From the NCBI RefSeq assembly GCF_004138335.1, contig NZ_RYFW01000002.1, positions 1,283,501 to 1,347,500 of the forward strand: DNA of 64,000 nucleotides, in the 5' to 3' direction. Source of the stretch: Peristeroidobacter agariperforans. GTDB taxonomy: Bacteria; Pseudomonadota; Gammaproteobacteria; Steroidobacterales; Steroidobacteraceae. The position numbers and the translations under genes are program-made. Positions 54,976 to 63,320 of the stretch are shown here, in pieces (position 1 is the first letter of the stretch; every line of letters begins with the position of its first letter). The notes beneath the pieces are model-generated. The model saw only the letters and a list, made by a program, of their open reading frames with translations. It was not told the DNA's origin and did not search any database.

Positions 54976-56649
54976 ATGAGCAAACTGATCAGGAAGACAT
55001 ATCAGGTCGCGGCACTGTTGCTCGCTCCCTGGCTGCTCGCGCGGGCGGAGCCGATCGTTTCATTCGACTGGTTCGAATACACGGGCAAGGACGCGGTATT
55101 CGACGCGCCGCTGCCGAAAGGCAGCTATCGCAACCCGATTCTGGCCGGCTTTTATCCCGATCCCAGCGTCACTCGCGCCGGCGACAAGTTCTATCTGGTG
55201 AACTCGACGTTCGCCTATTTCCCTGGCATTCCGGTGTTCGAAAGCAGCGACCTGGTGCACTGGCGCCTGCTCGGGCACGTACTCGACCGACCGTCGCAGC
55301 TGCGCTTCGATGGCCTGGATATCTCGCGCGGCGTGTTTGCGCCCGCGATTCATCATCACAACGGCGTGTTCTATGTCCTGAACACGTTGGTGGACAGCGG
55401 CGGCAATTTCATCAGCACCGCGAAGAACCCGGCCGGCCCCTGGTCGGACCCGGTGTGGTTGCCGGAAATCGACGGCATCGATCCCTCGTTGTTCGTCGAC
55501 GCAGATGGCAAAGCGTACGTGTTGAACAACGGCGCCCCCGATGAGAAGCCGAGATACGAAGGTCATCGCGCCATCTGGATGCAGGAGCTCGACTTGCAGC
55601 GGATGAAACTGGTCGGTCCGCGGCGGGTGCTGTTGAACGGCGGCGTCGATATTTCCAAGCAGCCCATCTGGATCGAGGGGCCGCACGTGTTCAAGAGAGG
55701 CGGGTGGTATTACCTGCTGTGCGCGGAGGGCGGCACTGGGCCCAATCACTCCGAAGTGATCCTGCGCTCGAAGTCGGTGTGGGGGCCTTATCAGCCCTAC
55801 GAGAACAATCCGATACTGACGCAGCGGGAGCTGTCGAAGGATCGCGCGAATCCGATTACAAATGCGGGTCATGCCGACCTGGTGGAAGCACCGGATGGAA
55901 CGTGGTGGGCGACCTTTCTGGGCTCACGGCCCTACGACGGGGTGAACTATCACACCGGTCGTGAAACCTATTTGCTGCCCGTGACGTGGAAGAACGATTG
56001 GCCCGTGATCCTGGAAGCCGGCAAAGCCATTCCTTACGTCGCGCCGGCGCCAAAGTTGTCCAATGACAGTCGCGATGTCGTGCCGCTTACCGGTAACTTC
56101 ACCTGGCGCGATGAGTTCAATCGGCGTGAGCTGAATTCGGCATGGCTGCAGATCCGTGCGCCGAAGCAGCAATGGTTTGATCTCGCGGCCGCGCCTGGTC
56201 GGCTCAGCATCACGGCCACCGCCGAACGTCTGGATGGCGCCAGCAATCCCGCCTATCTGGGGCGGCGCCAGCAACATATCGCCTTTGATGCGAGCACCTC
56301 GCTGCAGCTGCCGAAGGAACCCGGTGTTGCGGCGGGTCTCGCGGCAATTCAAAACGGACAGCACTGGTACTTCTTCGGGGCGCGTCGCTCGGGCGAGACG
56401 GTGCAGGTCTTTCTGGAAAAGAAGAGCGGGGCGACAGTGAAACAAGTCGCGACCGCCACGCTGAAGCCGGCTGCCGACGCCCAGATCAAGTTGAAGATTT
56501 CGGGTAAAGGCCGCGACTATTCGTTTTACTACGACGCCGCCGGCTGGCAACCGCTGCTGGAGAACGACGATGGCTCCATCCTGAGCACCGAAGTTGCGGG
56601 AGGTTTCGTCGGCGCGACCGTCGGTCCGCACGCCCGCGTGGAGCACTAA
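54976..56649 (+). CDS. Secreted glycoside hydrolase family 43 (beta-xylosidase/arabinofuranosidase-like)
   Basis: 557 residues. Signal peptide (YQVAALLLAPWLLARA). The five-bladed GH43 propeller has its three acids in YPDPS (base), EIDGIDPSLFVDADG (pKa modulator) and WIEGPHVFKRGGWYYLLCAEGG (acid). A C-terminal beta-sandwich follows (LTGNFTWRDEFNRRELNSAWLQIRAP to GGFVGATVGP). It would release xylose or arabinose from plant polysaccharides in the periplasm or outside. The assigned ATG has no ribosome-binding site because a terminator hairpin precedes it. The real start could be slightly downstream. Confidence 0.92.
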   Translation: MSKLIRKTYQVAALLLAPWLLARAEPIVSFDWFEYTGKDAVFDAPLPKGSYRNPILAGFYPDPSVTRAGDKFYLVNSTFAYFPGIPVFESSDLVHWRLLGHVLDRPSQLRFDGLDISRGVFAPAIHHHNGVFYVLNTLVDSGGNFISTAKNPAGPWSDPVWLPEIDGIDPSLFVDADGKAYVLNNGAPDEKPRYEGHRAIWMQELDLQRMKLVGPRRVLLNGGVDISKQPIWIEGPHVFKRGGWYYLLCAEGGTGPNHSEVILRSKSVWGPYQPYENNPILTQRELSKDRANPITNAGHADLVEAPDGTWWATFLGSRPYDGVNYHTGRETYLLPVTWKNDWPVILEAGKAIPYVAPAPKLSNDSRDVVPLTGNFTWRDEFNRRELNSAWLQIRAPKQQWFDLAAAPGRLSITATAERLDGASNPAYLGRRQQHIAFDASTSLQLPKEPGVAAGLAAIQNGQHWYFFGARRSGETVQVFLEKKSGATVKQVATATLKPAADAQIKLKISGKGRDYSFYYDAAGWQPLLENDDGSILSTEVAGGFVGATVGPHARVEH

Positions 56650-56727
56650 GAGCGACACGCGCTGGTTGCGGCAGTCCGCAATGAGCGGTCCGGAACCTTG
56701 GCCTGCTCGATCGATTATTCAGGGGTC

Positions 56728-57534
56728 ATGCCTGAAGGTCCGTCGCTGATCATCCTGCGCGAGCAGACGCAGATATTCGCAGGCAAGCGAGTGCTCGCCG
56801 CCGAAGGCAACTCGAAAATCGACAAGTCGCGCGTCGTGGGCCAGCGCATCGTGGCGTTGCGCACCTGGGGCAAACATTTCCTGATCGAGTTCCCCGAGTT
56901 CACGGTCCGCATTCATCTATTGATGTTCGGCCGTTATTGCATCAACGAGCGCAAGCCGGACAAGCCCATTCGCTTCGGCCTGCGCTTCGCTCGCGGTCAG
57001 GAGCTGAATTTCTACGCGTGCTCGGTCCGCTATCTCGAAGGCAGTCTCGACGCCACCTACGACTGGAGCGGCGATGTGATGTCCGATGCATGGAACGCCG
57101 CGGCCGCTCGCAAGAAGCTGCGCGCCATGCCGGACACATTGGTCTGTGACGCGCTGCTGGATCAGAACGTGTTCGCCGGTGTCGGCAATATCATCAAGAA
57201 CGAAGTGCTCTATCGGATCCGCGTGCACCCGTGCTCGAAGGTCGGTGCGCTGCCGGCGGCCAAGCTGCGCCAGCTGGTGGAGGAGGCGAGGACCTACAGT
57301 TTTCAGTTCCTGGAGTGGAAACGCGCGTTCGTGCTGAGAAAGCACTGGCTGGTCCACAACAAAGGCGTCTGTCCGCGCTGTGAGATCAAGCTCCAGCGCG
57401 CCTACCTGGGCACGACCGACCGGCGCACTTTCTATTGCGAGCGATGTCAGATCCGCTATTCGCCGCCACCGGTGCGTCGTGCCCGGGTCGCCACCGGCAA
57501 ACGCGCCCGAGCCGCAAGTCCCGCCTATAAATAG
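56728..57534 (+). CDS. Fpg/Nei family DNA glycosylase
   Basis: About 268 residues starting MPEGPSLI, where Pro2 is the catalytic nucleophile after Met removal and Glu3 is conserved. The middle has DALLDQNVFAGVGNIIKNEVLYRIRVHPCS (H2TH region). A C-terminal zinc finger CPRC and CERCQIRYSP closes the domain. It excises oxidised bases from DNA. GNIIKNEVLYR favours the Nei-like branch. ATG 56728 is essential for the N-terminal Pro, so the upstream ATG at 56698 is rejected. Confidence 0.93.
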   Translation: MPEGPSLIILREQTQIFAGKRVLAAEGNSKIDKSRVVGQRIVALRTWGKHFLIEFPEFTVRIHLLMFGRYCINERKPDKPIRFGLRFARGQELNFYACSVRYLEGSLDATYDWSGDVMSDAWNAAAARKKLRAMPDTLVCDALLDQNVFAGVGNIIKNEVLYRIRVHPCSKVGALPAAKLRQLVEEARTYSFQFLEWKRAFVLRKHWLVHNKGVCPRCEIKLQRAYLGTTDRRTFYCERCQIRYSPPPVRRARVATGKRARAASPAYK

Positions 57535-57623
57535 GTACGTGTTACTATCGCGCCCCCCGGGCCGCATCGCGCGCCGGCAAGTCGTTCGGAATCAATCGTT
57601 TAGGGACATTTACTGCCCGTCAC

Positions 57624-59519
57624 ATGCTGCAAACCATCCGCGACAAGATCACCGGCTGGGTCGCCGGTCTGTTCCTCGGCGCCATTGGCGTGGTGTTCGT
57701 GTTCTGGGGTATCGATTTCCAGTCCTCGGCCGCCGCGTTCGCGGCCAAGGTGGATGGCGAGCGTATCCCGGTCGAGACGGTCCGCCAGGCCTGGCAGCGC
57801 CGCCAGTCTCAATTGCAGCAGATGCTGCGAAACGAGCTGCCGCCGGAAATGGCCAAGGCCCAGCAGCAGGCCATCCTCGACCAGTACATCCAGCAGACGC
57901 TGCTGACTCAGCGCGCCACCGAGCTTGGCTACAAGGTGAGCGACGAGGAGCTGGCCCGGCGCATCATGGAAATTCCCGACTTCCAGGTCGACGGCAAGTT
58001 CTCGGCGGATCGCTACAACGGCCTGCTCCGGCAGAACGGCCTCACCGAAGCTCGTTTCGAGTCGCAGATGCAGGGTGACTTGTTGCTCGAGCAGTTGCAG
58101 CGGGGCGTGGTCGACTCGGCGTTCGCGTTGCCTCATGAGCTGGAGCGCCGTTTCGAGCTGGAGAAGCAGCAGCGCGAGGTCGACTACGTGCTGATCGCGG
58201 CGAACGACTTCCTGCCCTCGGTGACAGTGACCGACGAGCAGATTCAGAAATACTACGAAGCCAACAGCAAAGATTTCCTGCTGCCCGAGACGGTGGATCT
58301 GCAGTACATCCAGCTCACCCGCGAGCAGGCGGAGGCCAAGGTCGATGTCAGCGAGCAGGCGTTGAAAGACTATTTCGAGCAGGTGAAGGAGCGCTTCACC
58401 TCTGCCGAGCAGCGCAAGGGCCGGCACATTCTGATCACTGCGACCGACGGTCTGGATGACGCGGCTGCCCAGAAGAAGGCGCAGGAGCTGACGGACAAAG
58501 CCAAGGCCGGCGCCGATTTCGCGCAGCTCGCCAAGGAAAACTCCAAGGATCCGGGCTCGGCCGTGCAGGGCGGCGATCTGGGCTGGGCGCAGCGGGGCAT
58601 GTTCGTCGGCCCGTTCGAAGACGCCTTGTTCAGCATGCAGTCCGGCGAGATCCGCGGTCCGGTGAAGACCCAGTTCGGCTATCACGTGCTGAAGCTGGAG
58701 GACATTCAAGCCGGCCACCAGAAGACGTTCGACGAGGCCCGCGCCGACATCGAAGCCGAGTACCGCAAGGACAAGGCGCAGACGGGCTTCTACGATGAAT
58801 CGCAAAAGATGGCCGACGCCGCGTTCGCCGCGCTGACCGAGCTCGACACGGTGGCGAAGTCGATGAACCTGCAGGTGCACGAGGTCAAGGGCTTCACGCG
58901 TGAAGGCGGCGGTGAGTTCGGCGCCGACCAGGGCGTGATCGATGCAGCGTTCAGCGAAGATGTGCTCGAGCGCCGGCAGAACAGCCCGCTGGTCGCCGTT
59001 GGCGATGACAAGGCGGTGATCTTGCGCGTCACCGGTCACACGCCGGCAGAACCGCGTCCGCTGGCGGAAGTCCGAGGGCAGATCGAATCGCGACTTCGTG
59101 CGCAGGCTGCTCGCGACGCCGCGGCGGCGAAGGGCGCGGATGCTGTGGCTCGTTTGCAGAAGGGCGAGAGCTGGGAGTCGCTCAACGCTTTGGGAATGAA
59201 GCCGGTGGGCCGGCGCTTCGTCACTCGCGACGACTCGATCGCGCCGCCCGCGGTGTTGCGCTCGGCGTTCCAGGCGTCGAAGTCCGAGATTTCCGAAGCG
59301 AAGCCGTACGTGGCCGGCGTAACGACGGACGATGGCAACTACGCAGTGCTGGCCGTCACGCAGATTCGCAGCGGCGAAGCGGGCAGCGAACCTGAGCAGC
59401 AACGTACTGCGCGTCGTCGTCAGGCCGAGGTGCGTAGTGGCAATGAGGAGCTGACGGCGTACGTCGAAGAAGCGCAGCGCAACGCCGATATCGTGCGCAA
59501 CGACAAGGTCTTCGAATAA
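57624..59519 (+). CDS. ppiD: PpiD-like periplasmic peptidyl-prolyl isomerase/chaperone
   Basis: 631 residues. An N-terminal membrane anchor (WVAGLFLGAIGVVFVFWGIDF) is followed by a SurA_N-like chaperone region (VDGERIPVETVRQAWQRRQSQLQQML) and a parvulin domain (GRHILITATDG, ELTDKAKAGADFAQLAKENSKDPGSAVQGGDLGWAQRGMFVGPFEDALFSMQSGEIRGPVKTQFGYHVLKLEDI). A C-terminal helical and second rotamase-like region completes it. It assists folding of outer-membrane proteins near the Sec translocon. A terminator follows. Confidence 0.94.
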   Translation: MLQTIRDKITGWVAGLFLGAIGVVFVFWGIDFQSSAAAFAAKVDGERIPVETVRQAWQRRQSQLQQMLRNELPPEMAKAQQQAILDQYIQQTLLTQRATELGYKVSDEELARRIMEIPDFQVDGKFSADRYNGLLRQNGLTEARFESQMQGDLLLEQLQRGVVDSAFALPHELERRFELEKQQREVDYVLIAANDFLPSVTVTDEQIQKYYEANSKDFLLPETVDLQYIQLTREQAEAKVDVSEQALKDYFEQVKERFTSAEQRKGRHILITATDGLDDAAAQKKAQELTDKAKAGADFAQLAKENSKDPGSAVQGGDLGWAQRGMFVGPFEDALFSMQSGEIRGPVKTQFGYHVLKLEDIQAGHQKTFDEARADIEAEYRKDKAQTGFYDESQKMADAAFAALTELDTVAKSMNLQVHEVKGFTREGGGEFGADQGVIDAAFSEDVLERRQNSPLVAVGDDKAVILRVTGHTPAEPRPLAEVRGQIESRLRAQAARDAAAAKGADAVARLQKGESWESLNALGMKPVGRRFVTRDDSIAPPAVLRSAFQASKSEISEAKPYVAGVTTDDGNYAVLAVTQIRSGEAGSEPEQQRTARRRQAEVRSGNEELTAYVEEAQRNADIVRNDKVFE

Positions 59520-59544
59520 CGCCAGTCGCGTTATTTCAAGGGGC

Positions 59545-59585
59545 AAAAAAACGCCGCGGTCTTCGTCAGAAGCCGCGGCGTTTTT
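59545..59585. terminator. Bidirectional terminator between ppiD and fabI
   Basis: A-tract, CGCCGCGG (59552-59559), a bulged inner stem CTTC/GAAG with loop GTCA, CCGCGGCG (59573-59580) and TTTTT. The A-tract and T-tract make it functional on both strands between two convergent genes. Confidence 0.9.
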
Positions 59586-59597
59586 CATTGGGATCGA

Positions 59598-60386
59598 TCA
59601 ATCGCCTTCGGGGAACGACATGCCGACGGTGTTGAAGCCCCCGTCGACATAGATGATCTCGCCGGTGATGCCGGCCGAGAGATCGGACGCGAGGAACGCA
59701 GCGGTGTTGCCGACGTCTTCAACCGTGACGTTACGGCGCAGCGGCGCGATCGACGCGACATGGCTCAGCATCTTGCGGAAGCCGCCGATGCCGGCGGCCG
59801 CCAGCGTCTTGATGGGTCCCGCAGAAATGCCGTTGACGCGAATGCCCTTGGGGCCGAGGTCCGCGGCGAGGAAACGCACGCCAGCTTCCAAGCTCGCCTT
59901 CGCCAGGCCCATCACGTTGTAGCTCGGCAGCGAACGCACTGCGCCAAGGTAGGTGAGGGTGAGGATGGAGCCCGCACGGCCCTCGAGCATCGGCTCGGCG
60001 GCTTTGATGACGGCGGTCAGGCTGTAGCTGGAGATGTCGTGCGCGATGCGGAAATTTTCGCGGGTCGTCGATTCGACGAAGCCGCCGCGAATCGCATCGG
60101 AAGGCGCGAACGCCACGGCGTGGACGATGATGTCGAGCTTGTCCCAGCTCTTCTTGAGCGTCTCGAAACCGGCGGCGATGCTGTCGTCGCTGGCCACGTC
60201 CATTTCGAACACGGCCGCCGCGCCGAACTCCTTGCCCATGCCTTCGACGCGATCCTTGAAGCGCTCCTGATAGCTGAACGCCAGTTCCGCGCCTTCACGC
60301 TTCATCGCCTGCGCGATGCCGTAGGCGATGGAACGCTCGGTCGCCAGTCCGATGATGAGGGCGCGCTTGCCTGCGAGAAATGCCAT
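59598..60386 (-). CDS. fabI: Enoyl-[acyl-carrier-protein] reductase FabI (NADH)
   Basis: 262 residues. FabI-specific Rossmann opening [23 protein letters not shown], active-site Tyr146 and Tyr156 with Lys163 ([19 protein letters not shown]), at the same positions as in E. coli Fab[21 protein letters not shown] and the C-terminal [11 protein letters not shown] are standard. It performs the last reduction in fatty acid elongation. It is monocistronic between a terminator and a repeat hairpin. Confidence 0.97.
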   Translation of the reverse strand: MAFLAGKRALIIGLATERSIAYGIAQAMKREGAELAFSYQERFKDRVEGMGKEFGAAAVFEMDVASDDSIAAGFETLKKSWDKLDIIVHAVAFAPSDAIRGGFVESTTRENFRIAHDISSYSLTAVIKAAEPMLEGRAGSILTLTYLGAVRSLPSYNVMGLAKASLEAGVRFLAADLGPKGIRVNGISAGPIKTLAAAGIGGFRKMLSHVASIAPLRRNVTVEDVGNTAAFLASDLSAGITGEIIYVDGGFNTVGMSFPEGD

Positions 60387-60427
60387 TTGGAGCTCCAGTG
60401 AACGAACTGGAGCGCAGTTTAACGGAT

Positions 60428-60499
60428 AGCGGTTGGCGGTTGGCGGTTGGTGAAGACGAGGAGCCGAGCCTCTTAACTAACCGCCAACCGCCAACCGCT
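60428..60499. repeat. Large inverted repeat made of GGTTGGC heptamers
   Basis: A 21-base arm beginning at 60428 (three tandem GGTTGGC-like units, starting AGCGGTTGGCGG) is matched perfectly by its reverse complement ending at 60499 across a loop of about 30 bases. It lies between the mltD stop and the fabI start, both on the minus strand. It could act as a terminator or mRNA 3' stabiliser for mltD, or be a copy of a dispersed intergenic repeat family. Confidence 0.85.
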
Positions 60500-60504
60500 T
60501 CTTC

Positions 60505-62187
60505 TCAGATTCCGGCGCGGCGACGGTCGTCGATGTACATCACCAGGCGTTGGCCGGGCTTGATCACGCTGCGCTTCGTCAGGTTGTTCCAGCCGAGCAG
60601 GTCGGCGAGTCGGACGCGGAACTTGGTCGCGATGGTCGACATGGTATCGCCGCGGCGGACCACGTAAGTGGTCGAGCGTGCGACGGTGCTGCTGTCGGTG
60701 GCGGCGAGCCGGGCGGTGCCCGGAATCGACAGCACCTGACCGATGGACAATGTGTCGTCGCTATCCAGACCGTTGCTGTTGGCCAGGCGGTTCATGCTCA
60801 CGCCGTGAGTCTTGGCGATGCTCCACAGCGTGTCGCCACGACGCACGACGTGCTTGTCCGAAGGCGCCCGGCTGCGGGCCGGCGTTTCTTCCTCGTACGC
60901 GGCGAGCTGAGCTTCGCTCGGCAACTGCACGCCCTTCGGCGCCGCCGCGATCAATAGTTCCTGACCCGGATGAATCATGCTGCCGCGAATCTTGTTCGCG
61001 TTCTTGATCGCCGCGACCGAGATGCCGTACTTGTCGGCGATCTCGCCAAGCGTGTCGCCGCGACGTACGCGGTGATACACGACGCGCACGCGCTCGGACG
61101 GCGGCAGGGCAGCGATGCCTTCCTTGAAGCGATCGTTACGATCGACGGGCACCAGGATGTGGTGCGGGCCATCCGGATCGGTGATCCAGTGGTTGAACGC
61201 CGGGTTCAGCGCCAGGATTTCTTCTTTCGACAGATCGGCAAGCTCGGCGGCGACGTGCAGATCGAGCTGGCCGCCAACGTCGACTTTGACGAAGTACGGC
61301 GCGTTTGCAATGGGCGCGAACGCCAGGCCGTGGCTGGTCGGGTCGCCAACGATGCGGCGCATGGCGAGCAGCTTCGGCACATAGGCCCGGGTCTCGCGCG
61401 GCAGCTTCAGGCTGAAATAGTCGGTGGGTTTGCCGGCGCGGGCATTCTTCGCCACTTCGCGAGCGACACGCGCTTCACCGCAGTTGTATGCAGCGACGGC
61501 GAGCAGCCAGTCGCCTTCGAACTCGTCGTGCAGGAACTGCAGGTAGTCCAGTGCCGCGTTGGTGGACGCGATCACGTCGCGGCGACCGTCGTAGTACCAG
61601 TTCTGTTTCAGGCCGTAGCGACGGCCGGTCTCGGCGATGAATTGCCACAGACCCGAAGCGCGAGCGCGCGAATAGGCAACGGGATTGAAGGCGCTCTCGA
61701 CCACCGGCAGCAAGGCCAGCTCGAGCGGCATGTTGCGGGCTTCCAGCTCGCCGACGATGTAGTGCAGGTAGCGCTCGCCGCGCTTGAAGGTGCGGTCCAG
61801 GTAATCGGGATGCTTGACGAACCAGCGCAGCTCCAGCTCGACGGACGGATGATCGATGTCGCTGAGCGTGTAGCCCTTGCGGATGCGCTCGAACAGGTCG
61901 CCGCCTTCGGGCAGCCCCGCGCCGTCCTGGCCCAGCTCGCGCACCAGGCGCGGACCGGTCTGGTCGAGCGCTTCGATGGCTTCCTCGATCTGCTCGGGGC
62001 CGGAGACGCCGATGGCCGCTTCATCGAGCTTGGTGATCGAGGGATCCAGCTCCACGAATTCGACGGCATCTTCGTCGTCTGCTTCGTTGTCGGCATTCGA
62101 GCCGAGGTGGCTGCAGCCAGCCGTCAGGACCACGAGGGTCGTCGCGAGAATTGCTGGCAGCGCGGTTGCTGGTCGCCACTGAAACAT
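60505..62187 (-). CDS. mltD: Membrane-bound lytic murein transglycosylase D with three LysM domains
   Basis: 560 residues. A lipobox (TTLVVLTAGC) anchors it. The SLT domain has catalytic Glu in LALLPVVESAFNPVAYSRARASGLWQFI, then TGRRYGL, YLQFLHDEFEGDWLLAVAAYNCGE. Three C-terminal LysM repeats begin YHRVRRGDTLGEIADKYGIS, HVVRRGDTLWSIAKTHGVS and YVVRRGDTMSTIATKFRVR. It cleaves peptidoglycan glycan strands. E. coli MltD has two LysM repeats, so this one carries an extra copy. gloB lies upstream on the same strand. Confidence 0.96.
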   Translation of the reverse strand: MFQWRPATALPAILATTLVVLTAGCSHLGSNADNEADDEDAVEFVELDPSITKLDEAAIGVSGPEQIEEAIEALDQTGPRLVRELGQDGAGLPEGGDLFERIRKGYTLSDIDHPSVELELRWFVKHPDYLDRTFKRGERYLHYIVGELEARNMPLELALLPVVESAFNPVAYSRARASGLWQFIAETGRRYGLKQNWYYDGRRDVIASTNAALDYLQFLHDEFEGDWLLAVAAYNCGEARVAREVAKNARAGKPTDYFSLKLPRETRAYVPKLLAMRRIVGDPTSHGLAFAPIANAPYFVKVDVGGQLDLHVAAELADLSKEEILALNPAFNHWITDPDGPHHILVPVDRNDRFKEGIAALPPSERVRVVYHRVRRGDTLGEIADKYGISVAAIKNANKIRGSMIHPGQELLIAAAPKGVQLPSEAQLAAYEEETPARSRAPSDKHVVRRGDTLWSIAKTHGVSMNRLANSNGLDSDDTLSIGQVLSIPGTARLAATDSSTVARSTTYVVRRGDTMSTIATKFRVRLADLLGWNNLTKRSVIKPGQRLVMYIDDRRRAGI

Positions 62188-62263
62188 CTGATCCCTCCAC
62201 CTGCCTTGCCCTTATCGAATTCGTGAAGGCAGGCGCAAAACAAAAAATGGTCGGCCCTTGAAA

Positions 62264-62279
62264 CTCGGCGTAGGCCGAG
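62264..62279 (-). terminator. Possible weak terminator between gloB and mltD
   Basis: CTCGGC (62264-62269) pairs with GCCGAG (62274-62279) around GTAG. On the minus strand a short TTT follows the stem and a longer T-rich stretch lies some 20 bases on. The hairpin is short; function is uncertain. Confidence 0.35.
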
Positions 62280-62352
62280 CCGGCGGGCGACTCCCATCAC
62301 ACTCCGGTGCCCGTGCACCTTGCTAGAAAACTGCCGTGCCCAGTCCGGGACA

Positions 62353-63132
62353 CTAGCGAAAACTGTCCTTCCACTGCCGGATGACAGCGAATACTTCAGG
62401 TTGACTAGGTAACCTGCGACCGGCATAGGCTTCAGCGGCCTGTTTCACAGTCTTATCGTCACATCGCAGAAAAGGGTTCACATTCCTCTCCTGCCTGATG
62501 TCCGATGGAATCGTCGCCTCATCCCGAGCCCGTAATTCCCGGCAACGCGCCAGGTAGCTGGCCGCGGTCTGGTTGTCCGGCTCCACCGCCTGACCGAATT
62601 TCAAGTTGCTGAGCGTGTACTCGTGGGCGCAGTACACCAAAGTTTCGGCAGGCAGGGCCGCAAGCTTGGACAGCGAATGGTGCATTTGTTCCGCCGTGCC
62701 CTCGAACAGCCGGCCGCAGCCAGCGCTGAACAGGGTGTCGCCGCAGAACACGGCGCCGTGACCCACGTACGCGATGTGACCTGCGGTATGCCCAGGGACG
62801 TCTAGCACTTCGAATGCCAGTCCGAGCTCAGGGAAGAGGGCGTGATCGCCTTCACGCAATCGCTGCGGATTGCCTGGAATGGTTTCGCTCGCCGGTCCGT
62901 AGATCGGAATGCCGCGGCGGTTTTGCAGCAGCTCGTCCACACCCCCGACGTGGTCGCCGTGGTGGTGCGTGATCAAGAGTCCTGCGAGCGTGAGATTGCG
63001 GGAGGCGAGGGCGCGTTCGACCGGCTTGGCGTCGCCCGGATCGACGGCAACGACGCGCGCGGCGTCGCGTGGCGAGTGAATCAGCCAGATGTAATTGTCA
63101 GCAAATGCCCGAACCGGGGTCACTTGTAGCAT
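62353..63132 (-). CDS. gloB: Hydroxyacylglutathione hydrolase (glyoxalase II)
   Basis: About 259 residues. The dinuclear metal motif THHHGDH at 55-61 is standard, with further ligands in VPGHTAGHIAYVG and FCGDTLFSAGCGRLFEGTAEQM. Glutathione-binding residues appear in CAHEYTLSNLKFG. It hydrolyses S-D-lactoylglutathione to lactate and glutathione, and so joins the glutathione-based aldehyde chemistry of the xox locus only in a general sense. ATG 63132 (MLQVTPVRAF) is preferred over the frame opening at 63210. Confidence 0.95.
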   Translation of the reverse strand: MLQVTPVRAFADNYIWLIHSPRDAARVVAVDPGDAKPVERALASRNLTLAGLLITHHHGDHVGGVDELLQNRRGIPIYGPASETIPGNPQRLREGDHALFPELGLAFEVLDVPGHTAGHIAYVGHGAVFCGDTLFSAGCGRLFEGTAEQMHHSLSKLAALPAETLVYCAHEYTLSNLKFGQAVEPDNQTAASYLARCRELRARDEATIPSDIRQERNVNPFLRCDDKTVKQAAEAYAGRRLPSQPEVFAVIRQWKDSFR

Positions 63133-63320
63133 CGTTGTGGACCGACCCCAGAAGCACCGAACCTGGGGGTATTTAACATCCCATGTCGCTGAGCGGCAAG
63201 CATTAATCAAGCGTAAAAGCGTCGCAATTCGGGATCGGTTCCATCGGCACTCCCTGTCGGCGCCGAACTGGCGGCTCGAGCGCCGAACCCGTAGCCACTC
63301 CGATCCGTTATCCTTGCGTT

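Noticed and set aside
57600-59588. 662-codon open frame on the minus strand opposite ppiD
   Set aside because: It mirrors ppiD codon by codon, is rich in Arg, His and Leu, has no domain or ribosome site, and ends in the ppiD leader. High third-position GC leaves the opposite strand open.
60970-62226. 418-codon plus-strand frame opposite mltD
   Set aside because: No recognisable motif, whereas the minus frame has the SLT active site and LysM domains.
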